Shown: positions 34,021 through 43,440, counted from the first letter of the stretch. The stretch: DNA of 64,000 nt from DATBLY01 sp963705545 (GCA_963705545.1 CAVPJX010000001.1:1426001-1490000); one strand, 5' to 3'. Translations and numbers: made by a program. The notes: generated from the letters alone by a model not told the origin.

Positions 34021-34689
34021 CCTTCCGGGGTCCGATCCTCCAGCTCCCACGCGTGGTCCAGCACGTGCCACGCGATCCGTCGCACCGCGTAGCGTGGCGT
34101 CCAGAGCCTGCCGCCGCGCGGCCCCGTCCGGTCCGGCTCGTCCCGCGGGATCGTCCACAGCGCCTCGACGATCGCCGCCCGGACCGGGAGGAGCGCCTCG
34201 ACGCCCTCCTCGGCGACCTTGATGCCCGCGCCCAGCTTGTTCAGGTACGCGCGATCGGCGTCGGCGACGTGCCGGACGATCTCCTCGGCGTCGCGGCCGC
34301 CGCCGCGCGGGCCCTTCGTCAGCTCCGCGCTATCGGTGGCGTCGACGGCCCCGTCGAACGTCCGCCAGCAGCGCACGCAGCACGCGCTCGGACCGCTTCA
34401 GGTCGGCCTCGCCGACGGGCGCGCGGTCGGCCGCTGGCGCCGCGCCGGGAGCGCCGAAGTCGGTCGTCGCGTCGCCGTCGACGCGATCCACGACCCGGAG
34501 CTCGTCCGCCGCACCCGGCGGCGCGAACCCGAGCCGCGCCGAGGCGATCGCGGCCCGGTAGCGTTCCGCGTACGCGAAGAGCGTTCCGATTGCGGCGTCA
34601 TCGTCGCGACCGGCGCGGCACCAGCCGGGCCAGTCCAGGGCGCCGGCGAACACGCGCTTGGCGCCGACCTCGAGGTAGACCTCGGTCAC
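34017..34689 (-). CDS. DinB-like hypothetical protein (one frameshift)
   Basis: The two frames, EVYLEVGAKRVFAGALDWPGW (upstream) and RKGPRGGGRDAEE-like DAEEIVRHVADADRAYL (downstream, ending WTPRYAVRRIAWHVLDHAW), belong to one well-known actinobacterial protein of about 223 residues with a DinB-like C-terminal four-helix part. The break is one extra base near 34365 (in cgtgcgctgctgg). The GTG at 34689 overlaps the HAD stop by 4 bp and the end overlaps the AKR start by 4 bp. Function is unknown. Confidence 0.7.
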
Positions 34690-35360
34690 ATCCGCGTCCC
34701 GACCTCGTCGAGGTGCCGCAGGAGGTCGGCCGGATCCTCGTACACGCGGTACGCGCCCGCGCGCTCGAGCTCGTCCTGGCCGTAGCCCCCTGACAGCAGC
34801 CCGACGCCCAACGCCCGCGCGCGCCGCGCGGCGAGCAGGTCCCACACGCTGTCTCCGACGACGACGGAGTCCTCGATCTCGACGCCGAGCCGGTCCGCGG
34901 CCGCCAGGAAGAGGTCGGGGTCGGGCTTCGCGCGGAGCACCTGGTCGCGCGTCACGATCGGGACGTCGACCGGGATGCCGAGCGCCTCCATCGTGGGCGC
35001 GGCGCTCTCGAGCCGGCCGCTCGTCGCGATCGCCCACGGCGTGCCGGTCTCGGTCAGGTAGGCCAGGAGCTCGCATGCGCCGGGGAGCGGGCGGACCTGC
35101 TCGCGTCGCTCGGCGTACGCCTCGGCGTGCGCGGCCATCAGCCGCGTGGCCTCCTCCTCGGTGACCGGACGGCCGAGCTCGCGCAGCAGCGCGTTCGCGA
35201 ACAGCCCGCCGCTCATGCCGATCTTGCGGTGGATCCGCCAGACCGACAGCTCGATGCCGGTGGCCTGCAGCGCGTCGTGCCAGGCCAGGACGTGCTGGTA
35301 GACGCTGTCGACGAGCGTGCCGTCCAGGTCGAACAGGTACGCCTGCCGCGCCTCCGCCAT
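34686..35360 (-). CDS. HAD-family hydrolase (phosphoglycolate-phosphatase-like)
   Basis: This 224-residue HAD enzyme has motif I (FDLDGTLVDS, nucleophile and acid Asp), motif II Thr/Ser (IATSGRL), motif III Lys in RAKPDPDLF and motif IV (VVGDSVWD). The cap domain lies between motifs I and II (subclass IA). It dephosphorylates a small phosphometabolite. First gene of the HAD / DinB-like / AKR operon. Confidence 0.93.
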   Translation of the reverse strand: MAEARQAYLFDLDGTLVDSVYQHVLAWHDALQATGIELSVWRIHRKIGMSGGLFANALLRELGRPVTEEEATRLMAAHAEAYAERREQVRPLPGACELLAYLTETGTPWAIATSGRLESAAPTMEALGIPVDVPIVTRDQVLRAKPDPDLFLAAADRLGVEIEDSVVVGDSVWDLLAARRARALGVGLLSGGYGQDELERAGAYRVYEDPADLLRHLDEVGTRM

Positions 35361-35370
35361 GCCGCGCAGC

Positions 35371-36378
35371 CTAGCGCGGGTCTGGATCGGCGTCGGCCGC
35401 GGACTCGACCAGCTCCGTGGGCGCGTGGTGCACGGCAGGGATCGAGCCCAGCTTGCCCGCCTGGTAGTCCTGGAACGCCTGCAGCACCTCGGCTTTCGTG
35501 TTCATCACGAACGGGCCCATCCAGGCGACGGGTTCGCCGATCGGTCGCCCGCCCAGGACGATCACCTCGAGCTCGGGCGAACGGCTCTCCTGTCCGGTCG
35601 CCGCAGCGACGCGGACGGCGTCACCGGGGCCGAACAGGGCCAGCTGCCCGGTGCGGACCGGCCGTCCCTCGGCGCCGACCGTGCCCTCGCCCGCCAGGAC
35701 GTAGACGAGCGCGTTGAACGCTGGGTCCCAGGGGAGGTCCAGGCGAGCGCCGGGCGCGATCGACGCGTGGACCATCGCGATCGGGGTGTACGTGTCGCCG
35801 GGGCCGCGGCGTCCCTCCAGCTCTCCTGCGATCACGCGCACCAGGGATCCGGCGTCGGCCGAGGCGAACAGCACGACCTCGGACGCCCGCAGGTCCTGGT
35901 AGCGCGGCGGCGTCCACTTCTCGGCCCTCGGGAGGTTGACCCAGAGCTGCAGACCGTGGAAGAGCCCTCCGCTCACGACCAGGTGCTCCGGCGGCTTCTC
36001 GATGTGGAGGATCCCGGCGCCGGCGGTCATCCATTGCGTGTCGCCGTTCGTGATCACGCCGCCGCCCCCGTTGGAGTCCTGGTGCTCGAAGATCCCGTCG
36101 ATGATGTAGGTGACGGTCTCGAAGCCGCGGTGCGGGTGCCACGGCGTGCCCTTCGGCTCGCCGGGTGCGTACTCGACCTCGCCCATCTGATCCAGGTGCA
36201 CGAACGGGTCGAGGTCGGCCAGGTCCACGCCCCAGAACGCGCGTCGGACCGGGAACCCCTCGCCCTCCAGGGCCGAGGGTGCGGTGGTCACGGTGCGCAC
36301 GGACCGATGGCGGGCGGCGGGCGGGAGCTCCGGGAGTCGCTGCAGTCTGGTGAGGTCGTCGACGGTGACGGCCGGCAT
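35371..36378 (-). CDS. Pirin family protein
   Basis: This 335-residue double-cupin protein has the pirin iron ligands H81, H83 (HPHRGFET), H125 and E127 (GILHIEKP). Pirins act as quercetinases or redox-sensing regulators. A clear ribosome binding site (ggagga) precedes the ATG at 36378. It stands alone, upstream of the HAD operon by 10 bp. Confidence 0.93.
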   Translation of the reverse strand: MPAVTVDDLTRLQRLPELPPAARHRSVRTVTTAPSALEGEGFPVRRAFWGVDLADLDPFVHLDQMGEVEYAPGEPKGTPWHPHRGFETVTYIIDGIFEHQDSNGGGGVITNGDTQWMTAGAGILHIEKPPEHLVVSGGLFHGLQLWVNLPRAEKWTPPRYQDLRASEVVLFASADAGSLVRVIAGELEGRRGPGDTYTPIAMVHASIAPGARLDLPWDPAFNALVYVLAGEGTVGAEGRPVRTGQLALFGPGDAVRVAAATGQESRSPELEVIVLGGRPIGEPVAWMGPFVMNTKAEVLQAFQDYQAGKLGSIPAVHHAPTELVESAADADPDPR

Positions 36379-36443
36379 CGGGTCCTCCTTCGTCGACCAC
36401 CGGAACGGGCGGACGGTACCGGGGTATTCCCGCCGGGCCCGGA

Positions 36444-37643
36444 TCAGCGCCCGTCGAGGAGCGGGCGAACGCCACGCTTCACGAGCTGGTCCGCGATGAT
36501 GTTTCGCTGGATCTCGGAGGTTCCCTCCCAGATCCGATCCACTCGCAGCTCCCGCCAGAACCGCTCAGCGACGTTCTCGCGCATGTACCCGCGCCCGCCG
36601 AAGACCTGGACGGCCCGGTCCGCGACGCGGTTCGCCATCTCGCTCGCGTAGAGCTTCGCCATCGAGCAGCGAGCGTGCTGCAGCTTCACGTCGACCCCGT
36701 CGTCGATGTCGCGGGCGAGCTGATAGGTCATGAGCCGGGCGGCGTGCAGCTCGGTCGCCGAGTCCGCGAGCATGTGCCCGATCGCCTGGTTCTGAACGAT
36801 CGGCGTCCCGAACTGCACGCGCTCCTTCGCGAACGCCGTGGCCTCGTCGATCAGCCGTTCCGCCGCACCGCAGCATCGCGCCGCGATCATCAGGCGCTCG
36901 TAGCGGAACCACTCGTAGGTGAACGACATCCCGTCGCCCTCCTCGCCGACCAGGTTGGCGGCCGGGACGTGCACGTCCTCGAACGCGACGATCGGATGGT
37001 GGTCCCGGTACGTGTGCGAGTACGCGGGGGTCCGCACCACGCGGACGCCGGGCGTGTCAACGTCCACGAAGAACATCGCGTGCTCTCCGTCGTGACCGCC
37101 GTCCACGAGCTTCGCCTGGAAGAAGCAGTAGTCGGCGTGGTTGAACGACGTCACGTGCATCTTCGTGCCGTTCAGGACGTATCCATCGCCGTCGCGGCGG
37201 GCGGTGGCGACGATCGCGTCGACGTCGGAGCCCGCGCCCTCCTCGGTGATCGCGTAGCACTCGGTCCGCTCGCCGCGGACCGTCGGCACGATCCACGTGT
37301 CGAGTTGGAACGGGCTGACGACGGCGGGGGCCCACGCGGGCGGCGTGTGGACGCACCAGCCGAGCGCGTTCGTGACGCGGCCGATCTGCTCGGAGACGAG
37401 GACCTGCTGCAGCATCGAGAGCCCGCCCCCGCCGATCTCGGTCGGCATGTTCATCGAGGAGAATCCGAGCTCGACGGCTAGGCGCTCGTGCCGTTCCTTC
37501 GCCTCGGTCGGGATCTCGCCGCCGTGCTCTTCCGCGTGCACCTCCCAGGGGATCAGCTCGTCGTCGACGAACCGGCGCGCACGCTCCTGGAGGTCGCGGT
37601 CGGCATCGCCGAGCCGGGAGGTTGCCATCACGTGGGCGAGCAT
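36444..37643 (-). CDS. Acyl-CoA dehydrogenase
   Basis: This 399-residue flavoenzyme has ACAD motifs: CYAITEEGAGSDV (flavin side), GTKMHVTSFNHAD, RVQFGTPIVQNQAIGHMLAD, QVFGGRGYM and the catalytic Glu in IWEGTSEIQRN. It introduces an alpha-beta double bond in an acyl-CoA. The ATG at 37643 starts 10 bp past a palindromic operator; an alternative ATG at 37628 would remove five residues. Substrate chain is unknown. Confidence 0.95.
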   Translation of the reverse strand: MLAHVMATSRLGDADRDLQERARRFVDDELIPWEVHAEEHGGEIPTEAKERHERLAVELGFSSMNMPTEIGGGGLSMLQQVLVSEQIGRVTNALGWCVHTPPAWAPAVVSPFQLDTWIVPTVRGERTECYAITEEGAGSDVDAIVATARRDGDGYVLNGTKMHVTSFNHADYCFFQAKLVDGGHDGEHAMFFVDVDTPGVRVVRTPAYSHTYRDHHPIVAFEDVHVPAANLVGEEGDGMSFTYEWFRYERLMIAARCCGAAERLIDEATAFAKERVQFGTPIVQNQAIGHMLADSATELHAARLMTYQLARDIDDGVDVKLQHARCSMAKLYASEMANRVADRAVQVFGGRGYMRENVAERFWRELRVDRIWEGTSEIQRNIIADQLVKRGVRPLLDGR

Positions 37644-37653
37644 ACCGCCGCGA

Positions 37654-37669
37654 TTGAACGGTCGTTCAA
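37654..37669. promoter_or_regulatory. TetR-type operator upstream of the acyl-CoA dehydrogenase gene
   Basis: TTGAACG-GT-CGTTCAA is a perfect 7-bp inverted repeat with a 2-bp spacer, 10 bp from the acyl-CoA dehydrogenase start and 18 bp past the stop of the upstream gene. This is the classic form of TetR-family sites that control acyl-CoA genes. No TetR gene is in the window, so the regulator lies elsewhere. Confidence 0.65.
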
Positions 37670-37687
37670 CGGCGGAGGTCGGACCGC

Positions 37688-38722
37688 TCAGCTCAGGAAC
37701 TCGAGCCGATCGCGGTGCGCCGCCAGCTGCTCGTGCACGGCCGGGTCGAACGGGTGATCGCGCTCTGGCTCCTCGACGTCGGGCCGCTCCCCGAAGAGCT
37801 CGCCGGAGAGGTACCGCTGGCCGGTATCGGCGATCACCGTGACGATCCGGCGGAGCTCGGCGTGCTTCCCCGCGACCTTCAGCGAGGCGACGACGTTGAT
37901 CCCCGACGACGGGCCGCACAGCAGTCCCTCCTCCCGCGCCAGTCGGCGCGCCATCTCGAGCGCCTGATCGGTCGAGGCCGTCACGATCCCATCCAGCACG
38001 GCGAGGTCGAGGTTCCGCGGGACGATCCCGTCACCGATCCCGGGGACGCCGTGGGTGCCCCAGCGCTCCTCCGAGATCAACGGGCACTCGGACGGCTCAA
38101 CGGCGAATGCGCGCACCGACGGATCGTGCCGCTTCAACGCGCGCGCCACGCCCGTGATCCATCCACCCGTCCCCTGGGCCGCCACGACGGCGTCGACCCG
38201 GCCTCCCGACTGCTCCCAGATCTCCTCGCCGCTCCGCTCTTGCGCCGTCGGGTTGTCCGGGTTCTCGAACTCGCCCGGGAAGAAGAACCGCTCCGGCGCG
38301 GTCGCCACGATCGCTCGCATCCGCTCGATCGCCAGGTCGATGTCGGTGCCGGCCCCGGGCGTGAGCACCAGCTCCGCCCCGTACGCCTGGATCATGCGCT
38401 TGCGCTCCGGACTCATGCCTTCCGGCATCACGATCGTGCAGGCGTACCCCTTGATCGCCGCGGCGGCAGCGCACGCGATCCCGGCATTGCCGGTCGTGCA
38501 TTCGATGATCGTCATCCCGGGTCGGAGGTCGCCGCGGCGCTCGGCCTCCGCGAGCATGTGCGCGTAGATCCGGTCCTTCACCGAACCGGTCGGGCCGTAC
38601 CACTCGACCTTCGCGAACAGCTCGATGCCGTCGGGCGCGATCCGGCCCAGCCGGACGAGCGGCGTCCCACCGATCGCCTCGAGCAGCGAATCCGACGACG
38701 TGCGCGACCGATCCGGATCCAT
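37688..38722 (-). CDS. Cysteine synthase-type PLP enzyme
   Basis: This 344-residue fold-type II PLP enzyme has the Schiff-base lysine K49 (GPTGSVKDR), the substrate loop ECTTGNAGIA, VMPEGMSPERKRM, and the phosphate loop GTGGWITGVA. Overall it fits O-acetylserine sulfhydrylase / cystathionine beta-synthase core enzymes. A longer C-terminal tail (after about 300) is present but no CBS domain. A ribosome binding site (ggagggg) precedes the ATG. Substrate (O-acetylserine, O-phosphoserine or other) cannot be told. Confidence 0.88.
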   Translation of the reverse strand: MDPDRSRTSSDSLLEAIGGTPLVRLGRIAPDGIELFAKVEWYGPTGSVKDRIYAHMLAEAERRGDLRPGMTIIECTTGNAGIACAAAAAIKGYACTIVMPEGMSPERKRMIQAYGAELVLTPGAGTDIDLAIERMRAIVATAPERFFFPGEFENPDNPTAQERSGEEIWEQSGGRVDAVVAAQGTGGWITGVARALKRHDPSVRAFAVEPSECPLISEERWGTHGVPGIGDGIVPRNLDLAVLDGIVTASTDQALEMARRLAREEGLLCGPSSGINVVASLKVAGKHAELRRIVTVIADTGQRYLSGELFGERPDVEEPERDHPFDPAVHEQLAAHRDRLEFLS

Positions 38723-38931
38723 CGTTCCCCTCCACGGTGACGCCGGGCCGCAACGGTAGCGTGCCGCCGGACGGCGACGGTAGTCGACCGTTGCGTCCCT
38801 CGCGACCACGCCCGTCGCCGGGCCTCCCCCGGGACGTCGGCACGGCCGCTCGCTACGCTCGGCGCGATGGGACGGCGAGCTCGTCCGGGCATGGTCGCGT
38901 GGCCAAGGGTGCGCGCGATCCGGAGACGTTG

Positions 38932-39288
38932 ATGCGTCGCGCGACGGTCCGAGCGCTCGCGCTCGCCCTCCCGGAGGCCGAGGAACGGGAGACCTGGGAG
39001 ACGGCGACCTTCCGCGTGCGGAACAAGATCTTCGCGATGTGCTCCGAGCAAGAACGGGAGGTCTGGATCAAGGCGACGCACGATGAGCAACGCGCGCTCG
39101 TCGCGATGCATCCGGACGCGTACTTCGTCCCCCCCTACGTCGGATCGAGCGGCTGGGTCGGGGCTCGCGTCGCGCTGGTGGAGCGCGACGAGATGCGGGA
39201 GCTCCTGACCGAGGCCTGGCGGATGACGGCGCCGAAGCGTCTCGTCCGCGCCTTCGATGAGGGGAGCGGTGCGTCCCGACCGCCTTGA
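38932..39288 (+). CDS. MmcQ/YjbR family DNA-binding-like protein
   Basis: This 118-residue protein has the YjbR pattern: VRALALALPEAEERETW, TFRVRNKIFAMCS, a central lysine strand (EVWIKAT) and a late YVGSSGWVGARV then LLTEAWRM. These are small double-wing-like folds, widespread and of unclear role. ATG 38932 with ggaga 6 bp upstream fits the usual length; an in-frame GTG at 38899 would add 11 residues. A leaderless-type TACGCT box at 38854-38859 lies upstream. Confidence 0.83.
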   Translation: MRRATVRALALALPEAEERETWETATFRVRNKIFAMCSEQEREVWIKATHDEQRALVAMHPDAYFVPPYVGSSGWVGARVALVERDEMRELLTEAWRMTAPKRLVRAFDEGSGASRPP

Positions 39289-39419
39289 CCGGAACCCTTC
39301 GCATCGATACGCTCGGCGCGACGCGATAGTTAGGGTTCTTTACTATTCGCCCGCGTCCTCGGGAGGGATGCCGGATCCGGCCGAACACGCGGCGCCGAGC
39401 GGCTCAGGCGTTCGTCGCG

Positions 39420-41318
39420 GTGATCGTCGCCTCGTGCGGCTCGGTCGGCACGCCACGAGCCGCCGATGCCCCCGATCGCGCCGCGGTCCAGGCGTTCGTG
39501 CGGGTGAACCAGGTCGGCTACGACATGGACGCGCCGCAGCGCGCCTACCTCCTCGCCCGCGCCGACGAGGCCGATGCATCGTTCGTCGTGACGAACGATG
39601 CAGGCGCCTCCGTCCAGCAGGGCGTGGTCGGGGACGACCTGGGCGCGTGGAGCCGGCGGTTCCCACACGTGTACGCGATCGACCTCGCGCTCGACGAGCC
39701 CGGCACCTACACGATCCGCGTCGACGCCGCGACGGCGGCCGCCTCGCCGCCGTTCGCCGTCGGGGATCCGGCGGCGCTGTACGCGCCGCTCCTGGCGAAC
39801 GCGCTGCGGTTCTACGGCGCCCAGCGGGACGGGCCGGACGTGATCGGGTCGATCCTTCAGCGCCGGCCTGCCCACCTGCACGATCGCAACGCCCGCGTCT
39901 ACCGACATGCCCACTACGCTCCCGACTACACGATCCGTGATCCGGTCCGGGTGCCTGGGACCGGACGCGTGGACGTCTCCGGCGGCTGGTTCGATGCCGG
40001 CGACTACATCAAGGGTGTCCAGACCGAGAGCTACACGGCCGCGATGCTCCTCGTGGCGCGGCGCGACTTCCCGGAGTTGGTCGGGCCCGGGACCGCCGCC
40101 GACTTCACGGACGAGCTCCGCTTCGAGCTCGAGTGGCTCTTGCGGATGTGGGACGACCGCACCGGCACGCTGCTGTACCAGGTGGGGTTCGGCGACGGCA
40201 GCGAGCGCTACGCGGGCGACCACGATCTCTGGCGGCTCCCGGAGGTCGACGATCACTTCCGTCCGGGCGATCCGCGGTACCGGTTCATCCGCCATCGTCC
40301 GGCGTTCCGGGCCGGACCCCCGGGCTCGCCGGTCAGCCCGAACCTCGCCGGACGCCTGTCGGCCGCCTTCGGACTCTGCTCGCAGATCTTCCGCGCGACC
40401 GACGCCACGCTCGCGGACCGATGCCTGCGGTCGGGTCAGCGCCTGTTCGACCTTGCCGACACCGACCCCGGGCGCCTCACCACCTTCTCCCCGTTCGACT
40501 ACTACCCGGAGACCGAGTGGCATTCGGACCTCGAGCTCGGCGCCGTGGAGCTCGCGCTCGCCTCGGGTGCAGGGGACCTCCCCTCCGGCCTCGCGCACCC
40601 GGGTCCCACGTACTACCTGACGCGCGCGGCGCGCTGGGCGGAAGCGTACGTCCACGGCGACGAGCTTGGCGACACGCTGAACCTCTACGACGTGAGCGCG
40701 CTCGCGCATGCCGAGCTCGTGCGCGCGATCGACGCCGCGGAGGATCCGTCGGGCCTCGCGATCGGTCGCGAGGCGCTGCTCGACGACATCGATCGACAGC
40801 TCCGGATGGCGTCCGAGCAGGCCTCCGCTGATCCGTTCGGCTGGGGATACCCCTACGCGGCGTACGACGGGACCTCCCACGGCCAGGGTCTCGCGATCAC
40901 GGCGGGCCTGTACGCCGGGCTGTCGGGCGATCACACGTGGGACGCCTTCGGACGGACGCAGCTCGACGTGATCCTCGGCGCGAACGCATGGGGCACCACG
41001 TTCCTGGTCGGCGCCGGAACGACCTTCCCGAACTGCGTCCACCATCAGATCGCGAACCTGGTCGGGGCGCTGGACGGCTCGTCCCCGGTCGTGCTCGGCG
41101 CCGCGGTGAACGGGACGAACAGCAAGAGCCAGTTCCGCTGGCTCGGCCTGCCGTCGGAGGCGAACCGATGCCCCGGGGATCGCTCGGATCCGTTCGCGCG
41201 CTTCAACGGGATGCGGGCGCGCTGGTGGGACGACGCGCGGTCGTGGCCGACGGCGGAGCCGGCGATCGACTTCGTGGCGACGACGCCGCTCGCGTTCGCG
41301 CTGACGATGAGCGGCTAG
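39420..41318 (+). CDS. Glycoside hydrolase family 9 lipoprotein (endoglucanase-like)
   Basis: This 632-residue protein has an N-terminal Ig-like domain (about 25-115; RVNQVGYDMDAPQRAYLL is typical of CelD_N) and a GH9 (alpha/alpha)6 catalytic domain. The catalytic Asp pair is in GGWFDAGDYIKG, a substrate His region is NCVHHQIAN and the likely acid Glu is in TAEPAIDF near the end. It should cut beta-1,4-glucans outside the cell. The GTG at 39420 begins inside a lipoprotein signal: upstream codons in frame read RRRAAQAFVAV before IVASC, the lipobox. The real start is probably the ATG at 39368 with one base indel in between. Confidence 0.87.
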   Translation: MIVASCGSVGTPRAADAPDRAAVQAFVRVNQVGYDMDAPQRAYLLARADEADASFVVTNDAGASVQQGVVGDDLGAWSRRFPHVYAIDLALDEPGTYTIRVDAATAAASPPFAVGDPAALYAPLLANALRFYGAQRDGPDVIGSILQRRPAHLHDRNARVYRHAHYAPDYTIRDPVRVPGTGRVDVSGGWFDAGDYIKGVQTESYTAAMLLVARRDFPELVGPGTAADFTDELRFELEWLLRMWDDRTGTLLYQVGFGDGSERYAGDHDLWRLPEVDDHFRPGDPRYRFIRHRPAFRAGPPGSPVSPNLAGRLSAAFGLCSQIFRATDATLADRCLRSGQRLFDLADTDPGRLTTFSPFDYYPETEWHSDLELGAVELALASGAGDLPSGLAHPGPTYYLTRAARWAEAYVHGDELGDTLNLYDVSALAHAELVRAIDAAEDPSGLAIGREALLDDIDRQLRMASEQASADPFGWGYPYAAYDGTSHGQGLAITAGLYAGLSGDHTWDAFGRTQLDVILGANAWGTTFLVGAGTTFPNCVHHQIANLVGALDGSSPVVLGAAVNGTNSKSQFRWLGLPSEANRCPGDRSDPFARFNGMRARWWDDARSWPTAEPAIDFVATTPLAFALTMSG

Positions 41319-41377
41319 TTAGCGCAGCAGATCCGGGTCTGTATCGGCGAGCTTCCGATAGAGGCCGACGGCCATCG

Positions 41378-42268
41378 CTAGGACGCCGTGTTCCCCTCGG
41401 CCAACTCGCTCAGCGGACGTCCGGCGGCGCGGTAAGCCTGGACGATCCCGTGCCGCCATGCCCCCGTGGCCTCGACCTGGTTGAAGGTGAACACGTGGAA
41501 CCCGGCGATCGCGTATCCCGGGTTCGCGACGAAGGGCTCGATCCGGTTGACGAAGCCATCGGGTCGGTACCCGCCACGACGCATCAGGCGGGCGACCAGA
41601 CCTCCGTACTTGCTGACGTACTTCACGGATGGACCGACACCAACCCGGAGCGATACCTCGATCAGCCTCCGACGATTGACCGCGCCGGCGATCCCTAGGT
41701 GGATCGGCAGGTGGATGCCCCGGGCGCGGATCGTCGCGATCCATCGGGCGACCGCGCCCGGGTCGAAGCAGATCTGGGTCGCGAGGTGCGTGGCGAGTGG
41801 AGCCTTGAGATCCAAGGCCTCCTGCAACGCAACCTCCTCGATCAACGGGTGGCCCTCCGGATAGCCGGCGATCCCGATCTCCTTGGGGACCGGGCCCTCG
41901 GCGTGGATCGCCTCCAGCAGCTCGAGTGCGGTGCCGTACGCGCCACCGGCGCGATGCCCGTCACCACCCACCACGAACAGATCCGAGATGCCCGCGGCCG
42001 CGAGTCGGCCGAGGATCGACCGCAGGTGCTCCCGGCTCTGGACCGTTCGTGCGGACACGTGGGGAACGACACGATAGCCCCCGTTCGCGAGTCGCTCCGC
42101 GAGCTCGACGGTTCGGTCGGGACCTTTCGCCGGCGAGCAGGTGACCGTGAGGACCGTCCCCGAGGGCAGGAACCGTTCGACCTGTTCGACGACCCCGGAC
42201 ATCGGGATCACCTCGAAGCGGCTCGCTTCCAGGAGCGAGGCCAGATCGCGGGGGGCCGACGACGTCAC
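41378..42268 (-). CDS. Methylenetetrahydrofolate reductase (MetF-like)
   Basis: This 296-residue FAD-TIM-barrel protein has MTHFR features: VLTVTCSPAKGPDRTVELA, VVPHVSARTVQS, ISDLFVVGGDGHRAGG, IGIAGYPEGHP, a Q-I-C-F-D segment and the late IAGFHVFTFNQVE. It interconverts methyl- and methylene-tetrahydrofolate. The GTG at 42268 overlaps the stop of the DmdA-like gene, so it probably oxidises the methyl-THF that enzyme makes. If one C of the run at 41393-41396 is an error, the frame would run on to 41319 with a natural-looking helix (VLAMAVGLYRKLADTD). Confidence 0.88.
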   Translation of the reverse strand: MTSSAPRDLASLLEASRFEVIPMSGVVEQVERFLPSGTVLTVTCSPAKGPDRTVELAERLANGGYRVVPHVSARTVQSREHLRSILGRLAAAGISDLFVVGGDGHRAGGAYGTALELLEAIHAEGPVPKEIGIAGYPEGHPLIEEVALQEALDLKAPLATHLATQICFDPGAVARWIATIRARGIHLPIHLGIAGAVNRRRLIEVSLRVGVGPSVKYVSKYGGLVARLMRRGGYRPDGFVNRIEPFVANPGYAIAGFHVFTFNQVEATGAWRHGIVQAYRAAGRPLSELAEGNTAS

Positions 42269-43440
42269 GACTTCGGGATCTCCTTCTTCGGATCCCAGTG
42301 CGGCATCTCGACCACGTTTGCCTCCACCGCACCCGAGATCGGCGTCTCCACGGTGAGCGAGGTGCCGAGCTTCGCGAACTCGATCGGCAGCATCGCGAAC
42401 CCGATGTTCTTCTCCAGGCGCGGCGAGAAGCAGGCCGAGGTCACCCGCCCTACGGTCCGACCGTCCACCGAGATGGGGAAGACGTCGATCATCTCGTTGT
42501 CGATGTACGAGCCGACCGGTTCCCCGCCGATATCGACGCCGACGAGCTTCTGGCTCACGCCCTCGTCGCGGATCCGTTTCAGCGCGGCTTTGCCGATGAA
42601 GTCGGCTTCCTGGTCGAGATCCACCATCCAGGTGTAGTGGTAGCCGACCTCGTACGGGTTGTTCTCGTACCACATGTCCGCCCCGAAGGCGAGGATGCCC
42701 CCCTCGATCCGGCGGATATGGCAAGGCCCGATCACACGCAGGTCGACGGGCTTGCCGGCCTCGAGCACCGCGTTCCATAGCTTGACGCCGTTCGCGCTCG
42801 CTTCGTGCAGGTAGATCTCGTACCCGACCTCACCCGTGTAGCCCGTCCGTGAGATGACGACGTTCATCCCGCCGATCGTGGTCTGCATCAGACCGTAGTA
42901 CGGGATGTCCAGCACGGCATCGCCGACCAGGTTCGTCAGGACCTTCTTCGCGTTAGGGCCCTGGATCTGCAGTGGGGCCACATCGATCTCCTGCACCGTG
43001 ACGTTCATCTTCATGGCATGGGCGATGCCGAGTGCATACAGGTTCACGTCGGAATCGGCGAGGGACAGCCAGAACTCGTCCTCCGCCACGCGCAGCAGGA
43101 CCGGGTCGTTCAGGATCCCACCGTCGGGGGCCGTGATGAACACGTACTTCGCCTGATCCACCGCGCACTTGTGCAGGTCTCGCGGCACGATCATGTTCGT
43201 GAGGTCGAAGGCGTCGGGGCCCTTGATCTGGATCTGCTTCTCCACGCCCACGTCCCAGAGCGTGACGTTCTCGACGAGCGCCCGATACTCACCTACCGGA
43301 TCACCGTAGTGGCGTGGATGGAACGTGTGGTTGTAGACGCTGTACCGGTGGACCCCGTGCTGGCGCGACGCGTAGAAGTACGGGGACTTGCGGATCCGGG
43401 TGTAGAGCAGGATCCCGGGGTCGGTGATCACCTCAGGCAA
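42265..43440 (-). CDS. DmdA-like / GcvT-family THF-dependent demethylase
   Basis: This 391-residue GcvT-fold protein reads YNHTFHPRHYGDPVGEYRAL, LWDVGVEKQIQIKGPDAFDL, GGILNDPVLLRV, SLADSDVNLYALGIAHAM and RIEGGILAFGADMWYENNPY. These segments match the DMSP demethylase DmdA group better than the glycine cleavage T protein. DmdA moves a methyl group from dimethylsulfoniopropionate to tetrahydrofolate. No gcvH or gcvP is near. With a quaternary-amine transporter and MetF-like gene adjacent, the methyl donor could be DMSP, glycine betaine or another onium compound. It overlaps IclR by 8 bp and MetF by 4 bp. Confidence 0.83.
   Translation of the reverse strand: MPEVITDPGILLYTRIRKSPYFYASRQHGVHRYSVYNHTFHPRHYGDPVGEYRALVENVTLWDVGVEKQIQIKGPDAFDLTNMIVPRDLHKCAVDQAKYVFITAPDGGILNDPVLLRVAEDEFWLSLADSDVNLYALGIAHAMKMNVTVQEIDVAPLQIQGPNAKKVLTNLVGDAVLDIPYYGLMQTTIGGMNVVISRTGYTGEVGYEIYLHEASANGVKLWNAVLEAGKPVDLRVIGPCHIRRIEGGILAFGADMWYENNPYEVGYHYTWMVDLDQEADFIGKAALKRIRDEGVSQKLVGVDIGGEPVGSYIDNEMIDVFPISVDGRTVGRVTSACFSPRLEKNIGFAMLPIEFAKLGTSLTVETPISGAVEANVVEMPHWDPKKEIPKS

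Noticed and set aside
41319..41744. Separate small gene on the minus strand at the end of the MetF-like gene
   Set aside because: Only its last 25 codons look coding, and they fit as a frameshifted end of MetF rather than a new gene.
42265..43440. Glycine cleavage system T protein
   Set aside because: No gcvH, gcvP or lpd is nearby, and several internal segments match the DmdA group better. GcvT-like origin is still the wider family.
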